64,000 nt of DNA from Zobellia alginiliquefaciens (GTDB lineage: Bacteria > Bacteroidota > Bacteroidia > Flavobacteriales > Flavobacteriaceae): the NCBI RefSeq assembly GCF_029323795.1, contig NZ_CP119758.1:4464001-4528000 (forward strand), given 5' to 3'. The translations under genes and the position numbers were made by a program. Below are positions 17,305-25,741 of the stretch, piece by piece (the first letter of the stretch is position 1; each line of letters opens with the position of its first letter). The notes under the pieces are model-generated. The model was not told the origin of the DNA. It made no database searches and was given only the letters and a program-made list of their open reading frames with translations.

Positions 17305-19866
17305 TCACTTCTCAACCTCCAACAGCGCTACTGACTCCAGCGCATTTTTAATAACTCTGCTCCAAATGGTATAGCCTTCTTTATTTAAGTGCAAGCCGTC
17401 CGAGAGATAGAGTTCCGGTATGGGCCGGTTGTCACTACTGATCATATGGCTAAATACATTTATAAACTGCGCGTTTAACTCGGAAATCACATATTTAGAC
17501 AACAGTAAATTGGTCTCTATAATCAACGGAATCATCTGTTCCCGTTCCACGCTGGGCTTCAAACTTATAAAAGCCAGTGCCACATCTGGGTATTTGGCTT
17601 TGACCATGCCCACCAATTCGTGGCAATCCGCTAGTACTTCTTGCGGTGTTCTACCTTGGCTTAGGTCGTTCTCACCTGCATAAAGCACAATTTTAGAAGG
17701 ATTTACCTCGGCAAAAATTTCATCAAAATAATGAATGCACCAAGCAAATGTAGAGCCTCCAAAACCAAGGTTCACAGTATGAAAGGGCTGTAAATCCTTC
17801 TGCATGTGTACCCATAAACGTACCGAAGAACTTCCATAAATGGCAATCAGATTTTCTTGGGTCTTCAGTTTTGAAACCCTTCTTTTAAGCCTTTTAATTT
17901 CATTGGCCCACATGGCAGGTGGTTCTTCATTAAGTACCGTGCCACCAGGAGATAGGAATAATTCTTCCGCTCTTTCTCTCGCCTTTTGAACATCAATTGT
18001 ATACTCCGCTTGGTATTGTTGTACAAACGCACGCAAGCCATCCTTGCTTTTTGATGCCACCTTTTCGCTTAATAAAAACGGTTGTCCAATCTTACAGTAA
18101 AACAAGGACCTACCGATTCGGTCATCAAAATTCACAAGAACTATGGGTACTATTAGCGGTTCTTTTTCTTGTGCGGCGGCCAATTTAAAAGCACCCATTT
18201 TAAAAGGACCGGGAGATTCTTCGGTTCGGTAAGACGTGCCTTCTGGACTAATAATTATATTGTAATTATTGTTCAGGTGTTTGGAGGCCTCTTCATAAAA
18301 AATGTTTCGCGCCTGTTTTACATTTTCGGAAGACGTGAGCTCCGAGTCTTTGGTATATACATTTATATGGCCTAAATTGTTGTAATAGTTTTGATGACCA
18401 TATTCCTGTCCGCGGCCAATGCGAACGGTTCTAATACCCGGTTCCCCATATTTTTCGAACAATACCTTAGCACTCAAAAAGTGGGAATCCAAGGTAATTT
18501 GAAAACTGTTGTTTAAGGTGTAGTGGGCATCATTGATTAAATGATTGTAGGTAAAAATATGACCTGCCGTTTCTGGTAGGTTTTCCCATCCTTCAATTAC
18601 ATACGGTACATTTTCAAAGACTTTATTGGTCAATCGGGCACATATTTTCCGATTCAAATCCAGGTCCGTTGTATCCCTTGCCGCTACGTTTGAATAGATT
18701 TCCTGTAATCCGTTTATAAAATTGCTCTCTTTTTGGTCTTCCGTTAGCAACTCCAAACTCAAAGAGGCGATATGTCTTTCCAAAGCAGTGCCATTTTCAA
18801 GCAAAGAGTTCAAAGCATCATAAGCCAGAGCTTTGGTGTTATTGCTTTTTAACAAATGGGGCACTTGGTGCAAAGAAGAAGAAACCGATAAGCGGGATTC
18901 ATTATTTTTGATCAGTTGAAAAACAGCCTGAAGATTATGCTTCCCAAGCAAGCCCACATATCTTATGAATGCTGCGTTCAGCTGGTTGCCCATCAGCCAT
19001 ATTAAACGTTGAAAAAACTGACCTTCGAACTGATCATCTTTTTGGAATAGCTTCATGAGGTCATGGTCATGAATAAAGTAGGCCGAAGTTCGGGTACGCG
19101 TAATGGCAGAACAGCTATCTTTTTGCTTCAGTAGACAAGACCAACCGAATACAAAACCTGAGTTTTTGATGGAACGCTGTTTAATTTCTATTGAATTTTC
19201 AATACGTTTTATGGATACTTCGCCATCGATCAGAATAAATAAGCCATTACTATAACCATCTTGGACATATAGTACTTCGTCCGGCTCGTATTCCCTACGC
19301 TCGGCCAATGTAGCCATAGCGGCCAATTGTTTTTCCTCAAAATAATCTAAAAAAGGGGAACGCCTCATTAACGAAATTACCGCTTCTTTTTCCGCTACGG
19401 GCGAAATATGAAACTTACGGTCTTCCACAAAAGGTTGAAAACGCACCGGATTTAACAGTTCCGATTGCTTTAATAAGGCCGTATGTAAAAGGTGGTATAA
19501 TTTTGAACCTATGTTCTTAAGAAGAATATTTTTATGTCCTTCCTGCAGGTATGTTTCTATCTGCTCAAAAGGAATTTCAAAAAAGACCGCTTTTTCGGAA
19601 GCCACCAATACCTTGTACACATAACGTTTGGGAGGCGTAAAGCCATTAAGTCCCAAAGTTGAAAACGGTTCGGAAGTTTGACAGACCAATATTTCTTTAT
19701 CAGGGTTTTCAATAGAAATGTAATAGGCTATACCACCTTCTAAAAGCCACCTAAACGTGGTTACTTTCTTATGTATGAAACATATGGTATGACCCTTTTC
19801 ATACGTTTCTGTTTTTCCGTTCGGAAACTTTTCCTGCAATTGCGAAATACTGATTTCTTCTTTCAA
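17305..19866 (-). CDS. four-domain cNMP-binding/acyltransferase/SGNH-hydrolase protein
   Basis: 853-residue soluble fusion. Residues ~10-115 and ~165-285 are two cyclic-nucleotide-binding-like beta barrels (VLYVQDGYSNGLFILIDGEVS in the second, split here by position 200-220). Residues ~310-395 are helical. Residues ~420-600 resemble PlsC acyltransferases: N441-H442...D446 (HX3D rather than the usual HX4D) and the EGTS block at 542-545. Residues ~670-853 are an SGNH hydrolase: GSSS at 678-681, GFGGS, N733 in GEND, and D823/H826 in SDGLH. No membrane segment is seen. The start is TTG with no in-frame ATG nearby. A role in nucleotide-controlled lipid acylation/deacylation is inferred. Confidence 0.85.
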   Translation of the reverse strand: MKEEISISQLQEKFPNGKTETYEKGHTICFIHKKVTTFRWLLEGGIAYYISIENPDKEILVCQTSEPFSTLGLNGFTPPKRYVYKVLVASEKAVFFEIPFEQIETYLQEGHKNILLKNIGSKLYHLLHTALLKQSELLNPVRFQPFVEDRKFHISPVAEKEAVISLMRRSPFLDYFEEKQLAAMATLAERREYEPDEVLYVQDGYSNGLFILIDGEVSIKRIENSIEIKQRSIKNSGFVFGWSCLLKQKDSCSAITRTRTSAYFIHDHDLMKLFQKDDQFEGQFFQRLIWLMGNQLNAAFIRYVGLLGKHNLQAVFQLIKNNESRLSVSSSLHQVPHLLKSNNTKALAYDALNSLLENGTALERHIASLSLELLTEDQKESNFINGLQEIYSNVAARDTTDLDLNRKICARLTNKVFENVPYVIEGWENLPETAGHIFTYNHLINDAHYTLNNSFQITLDSHFLSAKVLFEKYGEPGIRTVRIGRGQEYGHQNYYNNLGHINVYTKDSELTSSENVKQARNIFYEEASKHLNNNYNIIISPEGTSYRTEESPGPFKMGAFKLAAAQEKEPLIVPIVLVNFDDRIGRSLFYCKIGQPFLLSEKVASKSKDGLRAFVQQYQAEYTIDVQKARERAEELFLSPGGTVLNEEPPAMWANEIKRLKRRVSKLKTQENLIAIYGSSSVRLWVHMQKDLQPFHTVNLGFGGSTFAWCIHYFDEIFAEVNPSKIVLYAGENDLSQGRTPQEVLADCHELVGMVKAKYPDVALAFISLKPSVEREQMIPLIIETNLLLSKYVISELNAQFINVFSHMISSDNRPIPELYLSDGLHLNKEGYTIWSRVIKNALESVALLEVEK

Positions 19867-20120
19867 ATAGTGTTGATTTTAAGTCTGTTCTACATACTAA
19901 CTTATTAAAGTATTGCTATGAAAAGAAGTTTTGATTTTATTTAAATTGAATTATCATTTACCCTTATCTATTTTGTAAACATCCATAAAATTTGATAATG
20001 ATTTTCTTCAATTATGAAATGTGTTGATTGGATTGTAACAGTAGCTGTGGTATATGTATCTTGATATAGTATATATAGGAAAGTTGTGTCGCAAGAAGAA
20101 TGTATGGGCTCACAACTGTT

Positions 20121-20140
20121 TATTTAACAATAATTTACCT
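20121..20140 (+). repeat. duplicated upstream element, copy 1
   Basis: TATTTAACAATAATTTACCT lies 25 bp before the start codon at 20165. A copy with one mismatch lies upstream of the tandem paralogue at 21041-21060, showing that the duplication included leader sequence. Confidence 0.6.
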
Positions 20141-20164
20141 ACCAGTATCAACCACAGTCCGTAA

Positions 20165-21019
20165 ATGTTTTATAATTTTCTTCTAGATAAAACTAGAAGG
20201 TTGGTATCCAAAATTTTTTTCGGCTTTAGTTGCTTTTTCTGTCTGTTCTTAGGCCTAAACTCTGCTTTTGGACAAAATGGTGCCAAACTATTAAAAGGAA
20301 AGGTGCAAAACGCAGACAATGAGGTTAGGGACGTATTGGTGATAAACCTAAATTCAAAAGAAACCACAATTACAGATTCCTTAGGCCTATTTTCTATTGA
20401 GGTTAAAAAGGGCGATTTAATCCGGTTTACTGCCATTCAATATCTTACGAAGGATATTAATATTACCGATGCCATTTTAAATCTGAGCTTAGTTACTATA
20501 AACCTTGTTGAGAATGTCATCAATTTAAAGGATGTTACGGTTACCCCGTATAACCTGACAGGAGAAATAAACCGTGATTTAGACCGGTTAGGACTTGAAC
20601 CTTTGGTAACTTCGGGATCATTAGCATTGCCCAATGCAGATTTAGAGGTCATGAGCCAAAGCCAACGACTACTTTTAGAGGCCGATAGAGGTAAGTATAT
20701 TCGTTATTATGGTATTGGACTAATAATAAACACTCATAAAATAATGAACCGATTGTCCGGGAGAACTAAATCATTTGAGGATATGGTTCTTCGTGATGAA
20801 ATTATGGATATGGAAAGAGAGGTCATTACTAAATTCTCAAAGAAAACCCTAGCCGAAAGTTTTGATATCCCCGAAGCAAATGTTGATGGATTTCTAACCT
20901 ATTGTATGTCGCAAAACGATTTCACTTCATTGTCAGAAACGGCAAATACAACAGAGATTTGGGCATATTTAGAAGAGCGAAGTATTGAGTTCAAAGAAAA
21001 TGAATTCGCAAAAAAGTAG
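20165..21019 (+). CDS. exported carboxypeptidase-regulatory-like domain protein (tandem copy 1)
   Basis: 284 residues with a signal peptide (FFGFSCFFCLFLGLNSAFG). Residues ~42-120 form a CarboxypepD_reg-like beta sandwich (KLLKGKVQNADNEVRDVLVI, TTITDSLGLFSIEVKKGD), a fold common in Bacteroidota surface proteins and TonB-linked systems. The remaining helical part ends in a conserved block (DGFLTYCMSQNDFTSLSET). No catalytic motif is seen. The next gene is a clear paralogue with the same layout. Probably periplasmic; function unknown. Confidence 0.8.
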   Translation: MFYNFLLDKTRRLVSKIFFGFSCFFCLFLGLNSAFGQNGAKLLKGKVQNADNEVRDVLVINLNSKETTITDSLGLFSIEVKKGDLIRFTAIQYLTKDINITDAILNLSLVTINLVENVINLKDVTVTPYNLTGEINRDLDRLGLEPLVTSGSLALPNADLEVMSQSQRLLLEADRGKYIRYYGIGLIINTHKIMNRLSGRTKSFEDMVLRDEIMDMEREVITKFSKKTLAESFDIPEANVDGFLTYCMSQNDFTSLSETANTTEIWAYLEERSIEFKENEFAKK

Positions 21020-21040
21020 TTGAGCATATTTATAACAAGT

Positions 21041-21060
21041 TATTTAACAATATTTTACCT
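21041..21060 (+). repeat. duplicated upstream element, copy 2
   Basis: TATTTAACAATATTTTACCT matches 20121-20140 at 19 of 20 positions and lies 59 bp before the paralogue's ATG at 21119. Confidence 0.6.
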
Positions 21061-21118
21061 GCTGTTTTCATCCTCGATACTAATTTGTTCTCTATTTTGG
21101 TTTTAGAAAAAAACAAGA

Positions 21119-21988
21119 ATGTCTGTATGTAAACCCTATTTTGGAATTAGTTGTTTTTTATTCATTTTGTTAAATACACATTCTTGCTTTTCACAAGTCA
21201 ATACTAAATTACTCAAGGGTAAAATTCAAAATTTTGAGAATGAAGTTAGAGATGTTGTGGTTATGAACCTTAATTCTAAGAAAACCACAATTACGGATTC
21301 TTTAGGTCAATTTTCAATTGAGGTAAAATTGGGTGATTTACTAAGGGTAACAGCCGTTCAATACCTTACGAAGGATATTAATATTACCGATGCCATTTTA
21401 AGTCTGAGCTTAGTTACTATAAACCTAGTTGAGAATGTCATTAATTTAAAGGATGTAACGGTTACCCCATATAACTTAACTGGGCGAATAGATCAGGATT
21501 TAGACCGACTAAGTCTAGACCCTATACTCACTTCTAAAACGTTGGGTTTGCCCAATGCGAATTTAAAAGTTCTGTCTCATTATGAAAGACAACTTCTAGT
21601 AGCGGACAGGGGCACATATGCAAGATTGATGACTATAGAAGAGATGATGAAAGATGATAAAATCTTATTGGGGTTCTTTAAAATTGGTGCTGTAGTTAAT
21701 ACGGATAAGATTTTCAATAGAATTTCCGGTAAAACCAATTTATTGGAAACTATGGTGAAAGGAGATGTAAATACAGAGATGGAAAAGAAAATTCTTGCTA
21801 ATTTTTCGAAGGAAACAATGGCTGAAAGTTTCAATATCCCCGAAAGTAATATTAATGGTTTTCTCACCTATTGTATGTCGCAAAACGATTTCACTACATT
21901 ATCAGAAACGGCAAATACAACAGAGATTTGGAAATATTTAGAAAAGCGAAGTGTTGAGTTTATAGCAAGTGAAATAGTAAAGGAGTAG
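21119..21988 (+). CDS. exported carboxypeptidase-regulatory-like domain protein (tandem copy 2)
   Basis: 289-residue paralogue of the preceding gene. The N-terminal domain is very similar (AVQYLTKDINITDAILSL is nearly unchanged from copy 1), as is the C-terminal block (NGFLTYCMSQNDFTTLSET). The middle differs, with a short insertion around residues 163-180 (RLMTIEEMMKDDKILLGFF). Signal peptide present (FGISCFLFILLNTHSCFS). The pair looks like a recent duplication followed by divergence of the central region. Function unknown. Confidence 0.8.
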   Translation: MSVCKPYFGISCFLFILLNTHSCFSQVNTKLLKGKIQNFENEVRDVVVMNLNSKKTTITDSLGQFSIEVKLGDLLRVTAVQYLTKDINITDAILSLSLVTINLVENVINLKDVTVTPYNLTGRIDQDLDRLSLDPILTSKTLGLPNANLKVLSHYERQLLVADRGTYARLMTIEEMMKDDKILLGFFKIGAVVNTDKIFNRISGKTNLLETMVKGDVNTEMEKKILANFSKETMAESFNIPESNINGFLTYCMSQNDFTTLSETANTTEIWKYLEKRSVEFIASEIVKE

Positions 21989-22003
21989 GGTGAATGTACC
22001 AAA

Positions 22004-22384
22004 CTACACCAAACAAGCCTCACATTGCCCTTGAAGCAATATTTGGGAAGCTTCTACTTTACGATTGGGAATACTGGGAATACGAACATTTACGATTAGA
22101 CAATCCACTTTTCCACAGCTAAGACATTGAAAATGCGGATGTACATCATGGTGTTCGGAAGCCGAGCAACCAGAACACTTAGCGTACCATTTAATTCCTG
22201 TTTTTCCAAGAAAAGAATGTAGAATTCCATCTTCCTCTAGCCTGTCCAAAACCCTATAAACAGTAGTTTTATTAAAGCGAGAACTGAGTTGGTCCACTAA
22301 ACTGACCACCGAAATAGCACCCGAGTTCATTTTAAATTCCTCCAAAATAGCATCGACCGATTTTGTCCTTCTAACAATTCCCAT
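22004..22384 (-). CDS. Fur family metalloregulator (Fur/Zur type)
   Basis: 126-residue winged-helix metal sensor. The DNA-binding region includes SVVSLVDQLSSRFNKTTVYRVLDRLEEDG, here quoted in parts (SRFNKTTVYRVLDRLEED), and the metal-binding half has the HHDVHPHFQCLSCG segment with a Cys-x2-Cys pair. Metal specificity cannot be read from the sequence; neighbouring merC and folE, the latter a zinc enzyme, suggest zinc (inference). The ATG at 22384 is preferred (MGIVRRTKSVDAIL). A -7 element abuts this start, so the message may be leaderless. Confidence 0.85.
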   Translation of the reverse strand: MGIVRRTKSVDAILEEFKMNSGAISVVSLVDQLSSRFNKTTVYRVLDRLEEDGILHSFLGKTGIKWYAKCSGCSASEHHDVHPHFQCLSCGKVDCLIVNVRIPSIPNRKVEASQILLQGQCEACLV

Positions 22385-22388
22385 AGTA

Positions 22389-22451
22389 CAAATATAACGC
22401 AACATAGTTGCAACAACAAATTTTGTGTTTTACATTTGCAACACAGTTGCA
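22389..22451. promoter_or_regulatory. divergent fur/merC promoters with two palindromic operators
   Basis: Two inverted repeats with a common core: GCAAC-ata-GTTGC (22399-22411) and TGCAAC-aca-GTTGCA (22437-22451), centres 39 bp apart. Minus-strand TATATTTG (22389-22396) is the -7 element for the Fur gene. Plus-strand TACATTTG (22431-22438) is the -7 element for merC, overlapping the second operator; a TTG at 22408-22410 in the first operator is a fitting -33 element. Both promoters could be repressed by the adjacent Fur-family protein. Confidence 0.65.
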
Positions 22452-22465
22452 TTAATAATACATAC

Positions 22466-22870
22466 ATGATTGATATTACAAAAAAACCGGACGCTTTAGG
22501 TGCATTAGCAAGTTCTTTGTGTCTGGTACATTGCGTTGCCACTCCGTTTTTATTTGTTGCCCAAAGCGGCTTGGTAGTAAATCACCTTACTATGCCTTCA
22601 TGGTGGAAATTTCTAGATTATATTTTTCTTGCTATATCATTCTTAGCGGTCTACCGTTCAACTCAAACAACCACTATCAATTGGATAAAACCAGCCTTGT
22701 GGTTAAGCTATAGCGGCCTATTTTTTATTATTATGAATGAAAAAATGGGGCTTTTGCCCATACCTGAAGCAGTAATCTATATTCCTACCTTGGCGCTGAT
22801 AGTACTTCACCTTTACAATAAGAAGTACTGTAACTGTGCACCTAACGACCAATGCTGTGCACATGAATAA
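22466..22870 (+). CDS. MerC domain-containing membrane protein
   Basis: 134 residues with four membrane segments and the MerC signature LASSLCLVHCVATPFLFV near the N-terminus, where the paired cysteines bind metal in mercury transporters. A Cys-rich tail (KYCNCAPNDQCCAHE) may also bind metal. In Bacteroidota such MerC-like proteins commonly sit beside Fur-family genes, so zinc or another divalent metal rather than mercury is likely (inference). The ATG at 22466 is used. The last 8 bp overlap folE, so the two are translationally coupled. Confidence 0.85.
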   Translation: MIDITKKPDALGALASSLCLVHCVATPFLFVAQSGLVVNHLTMPSWWKFLDYIFLAISFLAVYRSTQTTTINWIKPALWLSYSGLFFIIMNEKMGLLPIPEAVIYIPTLALIVLHLYNKKYCNCAPNDQCCAHE

Positions 22871-23534
22871 CAAGAATAGGGAGCAGATTGAAATATTGGG
22901 AGATAACCATTTTTCTGCAAATACGGAAACTCCTTTACGTGCGGACGCTTTTGATACTTCCGATGATGAAAAAATTAAGAACATTCAACATCATTTTGGA
23001 ATGATAATGAAAGAAATGGGCTTGGATTTAACCGATGATAGCCTATCCGGTACCCCATATCGCGTTGCTAAAATGTATATAAAAGAGTTGTTTTATGGCT
23101 TAAACCCAGCCAATAGGCCCAAGCTTTCTACCTTCGACAATAAATATGGCTATCAGAAAATGTTGGTAGAGCAGAATATTACTATCGATTCTGCCTGTGA
23201 ACATCACTTTTTACCTATAGTTGGGCATGCTCATGTGGGTTATATTCCAAAGGACAAAGTAATCGGGTTGTCCAAAATTAACCGTCTGGTAGACTACTAT
23301 GCGCATCGTCCGCAAGTACAGGAAAGATTGGTTCTACAAATACGCAATGATTTGCAAAAGGTGTTGGATACAGAAGATGTTATCGTTTCCGTAAGTGCCA
23401 AGCATTTATGTGTCTCTTCAAGAGGTATTAAAGACAAGAACAGCTTCACTACAACTTTAGAATATGGCGGCTGCTTTGCAGATAAAGCATATAGGGATGA
23501 ATTTTTGACCATTATAGGCCAACAAGCCATTTAA
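22863..23534 (+). CDS. folE: GTP cyclohydrolase I
   Basis: 223-residue enzyme making 7,8-dihydroneopterin triphosphate from GTP, the first step to folate and tetrahydrobiopterin. The zinc ligands of the type I enzyme are present: Cys112 and His115 in ACEHHFLP, and Cys183 in KHLCVSSRG. The motif YIPKDKVIGLSKINRLV is also diagnostic. It overlaps the end of merC by 8 bp. A zinc-dependent FolE under a putative Zur-type operator is unusual, since Zur regulons normally carry zinc-independent FolE2. Confidence 0.96.
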   Translation: MNNKNREQIEILGDNHFSANTETPLRADAFDTSDDEKIKNIQHHFGMIMKEMGLDLTDDSLSGTPYRVAKMYIKELFYGLNPANRPKLSTFDNKYGYQKMLVEQNITIDSACEHHFLPIVGHAHVGYIPKDKVIGLSKINRLVDYYAHRPQVQERLVLQIRNDLQKVLDTEDVIVSVSAKHLCVSSRGIKDKNSFTTTLEYGGCFADKAYRDEFLTIIGQQAI

Positions 23535-23873
23535 AGATCTGAAATAAATATCTTAGAGAACCATTTGTTTTGATAAGGAAAATACCTGACAATGGTAATT
23601 CAACTTTAATCCATAACTGTTGCGGGAGTGAAACACTAGCACTATTTTCTTAGTAATACGAATGGATGTGCTATATATGAGAGAAAAGAAGCCCCTCTAA
23701 ATTTCATTATTCTAAAAATCCTACCCTTAAGAACACATAATATACAATTCTCTTTGATGTCCGTATTACAAATCATTGTAAAGCCCTATATTTAGTAAGG
23801 TCCAGGTTGGTTTAGTCAAATTATCACAATCTGGGTTTTCTCTAATTAATGTGATTTTTGTAAAACCGACCTT
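23535..23873. other. intergenic region without recognised features
   Basis: 339 bp between folE and the aminotransferase gene. It probably contains the promoter of the latter. No coding frame, strong terminator hairpin or repeat was seen. Confidence 0.4.
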
Positions 23874-25136
23874 ATGAAAAAACGTGATTTCCTCAAAAAT
23901 GTATCATTGGCTGCTTTGGGTGCACCATTCTACGGCAGTGCTTTGGCAAATTCGGCAGAAGTTGTTGCACAAACCCCTATACATAAACTAACTACAGATG
24001 AAGATTTTTGGTTGAAGGTACGTGATGATTATAAACTTAAACCGGATTATATTAACCTAGAAAGCGGGTATTACAATATTATTCCAACACCAACACTAGA
24101 AGGGCTTCACAAAAATATAGATAAGATAAATTACGAAGGGTCTTATTACATGCGTACCGTGCAATGGGAGAACAAAGCGCGGATGACCGAGAAGTTGGGC
24201 GAAATTATTGGCACAACTAATAAGAACATTATCATAACCAGAAATGCAACCGAATCGCTAGATATGGTAATTATGGGTATGGATTGGAAAACTGGCGATG
24301 AAGCGGTGTATGCCCTACAAGATTATGGAGCCATGAAACTCATGTTCGAGCAGGTGGCAAAACGTTATGGTGTTATAAATAAAGAAGTTTCAGTACCTAA
24401 TCACCCAAAATCAGATGAGGAAATTGTCGCCGTTTACGAGAAAGCTATAACCCCAAATACCAAATTACTGATGGTAAGCCACATGATCAATATTACAGGC
24501 CATATCTTACCCGTCAAAAAAATATGTCAGATGGCTCATGAGAAGGGCGTGCAGGTCTTGGTAGATGGAGCGCATTGTATTGGTCATTTTGAATTCGATA
24601 TTACGGATTTAGAATGTGATTACTACGGTTCAAGCCTCCATAAGTGGTTGGCAGTACCTTTAGGTACCGGTTTATTGTATGTCGCCGACGAGCATATAGA
24701 TACGCTTTGGCCCATTTTTGCAGAAGCAAAGAGAGAACCGGGTGATATTTCTAGATTGAACCATACAGGAACAATACCTGTATACCATGATTTGACCATT
24801 GAAAATGCCATAGATTATTATAATTTATTAGGTGGAGCAAAAAAGGAAGCACGCATGCGCTATCTTCAGGAATACTGGACCAGCAAAGTGAGAAACTTAC
24901 CCGGGATTTTATTGAACACTCCCCAAGAAACCTATAGAGCCTGTGGTATTGCCAATGTGGGTATTGAGGGTATGGAACCTGCCGACTTAGCAAAGAAATT
25001 GTTGGACGATTATCAGATTTTTACCGTCGCTGTTAAGTATGCCAATGTAAACGGATGTAGAATTACGCCCAACGTATTTACAACAACGGATGAACTAGAT
25101 ACGTTTGTAAAGGCTTTGAAAGAAATGGCGGCATAA
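23874..25136 (+). CDS. exported aminotransferase class V-fold PLP enzyme
   Basis: 420-residue PLP enzyme of the isopenicillin-N epimerase-like group. The N-terminus (MKKRDFLKNVSLAALGAPFY) resembles a Tat-type signal, with KRDFL standing in for the twin Arg. The cofactor Lys is in SSLHKWLAVPLGTG, preceded by LVDGAHCIGH. It probably acts in the periplasm on an amino group; the substrate cannot be inferred. Its stop codon directly abuts the stop of a convergent Lrp regulator. Confidence 0.85.
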   Translation: MKKRDFLKNVSLAALGAPFYGSALANSAEVVAQTPIHKLTTDEDFWLKVRDDYKLKPDYINLESGYYNIIPTPTLEGLHKNIDKINYEGSYYMRTVQWENKARMTEKLGEIIGTTNKNIIITRNATESLDMVIMGMDWKTGDEAVYALQDYGAMKLMFEQVAKRYGVINKEVSVPNHPKSDEEIVAVYEKAITPNTKLLMVSHMINITGHILPVKKICQMAHEKGVQVLVDGAHCIGHFEFDITDLECDYYGSSLHKWLAVPLGTGLLYVADEHIDTLWPIFAEAKREPGDISRLNHTGTIPVYHDLTIENAIDYYNLLGGAKKEARMRYLQEYWTSKVRNLPGILLNTPQETYRACGIANVGIEGMEPADLAKKLLDDYQIFTVAVKYANVNGCRITPNVFTTTDELDTFVKALKEMAA

Positions 25137-25589
25137 TTATAAACTATAGGCCGTACTATCCTTTACCGAGTCTAGAACAAAGGAAGTGTGTATGGTGGAA
25201 ATTCCGTCTATTATGGATAGTTTTTGGTTGATGAACAGATGAAACCCTGCGATATCGTCCACAGCAATTTTAAGTAGATAATCAAAGTTCCCTGAGACTT
25301 CGTGGCACTCCATTACTTCGGGTAATAAACGCATTTCACTTTTAAAGCTGTCCGCTAATTTCTTCTGCTGCTGTACTAAAGTAACCTGACAATAAGCAAT
25401 AAGTTTTTTTCCGATTTTATTTCTATCAAGCAAGGCAACATAAGATTTGATAATATCTTGTTGCTCAAGTTTTTTAATTCTCTCGTAGGTAGGCGTTACA
25501 CTAAGTCCGACTTTACCCGCTATTTCTTTGGTATTCTGTTTCGCATTCGCTTGAAGCTGCATGAGTATTTGGTAATCGATCGCATCCAT
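25137..25589 (-). CDS. Lrp/AsnC family transcriptional regulator
   Basis: 150-residue feast/famine regulator: an N-terminal helix-turn-helix (DYQILMQLQANAKQNTKEIA, VGLSVTPTYERIKKLEQQ) and a C-terminal RAM domain (EVSGNFDYLLKIAVDD). It is divergent from the histidine decarboxylase gene and convergent with the aminotransferase, so an amino-acid-responsive control of either is plausible. Ligand unknown. Confidence 0.9.
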   Translation of the reverse strand: MDAIDYQILMQLQANAKQNTKEIAGKVGLSVTPTYERIKKLEQQDIIKSYVALLDRNKIGKKLIAYCQVTLVQQQKKLADSFKSEMRLLPEVMECHEVSGNFDYLLKIAVDDIAGFHLFINQKLSIIDGISTIHTSFVLDSVKDSTAYSL

Positions 25590-25679
25590 ATTAGATTATT
25601 TTTCTACGGTTCAACTATTTATCCTTTCAAAAAGAATAAAAACACTTTCACAGCAAATATAATAGTTTATTATTCTGTA

Positions 25680-25728
25680 TTTGTAAAATTTACAGTATTT
25701 GGTTTTACTATTTGTAATTTTACAGTAT
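25680..25728 (+). promoter_or_regulatory. direct repeats upstream of histidine decarboxylase
   Basis: Two near-identical segments ending TTTACAGTAT, at 25680-25698 and 25711-25728, start 31 bp apart, about three helical turns. They lie just before the ATG at 25742, in the divergent region shared with the Lrp-family gene. Cooperative Lrp-type binding is a reasonable guess. Confidence 0.4.
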
Positions 25729-25741
25729 AAAATCAACGAAT

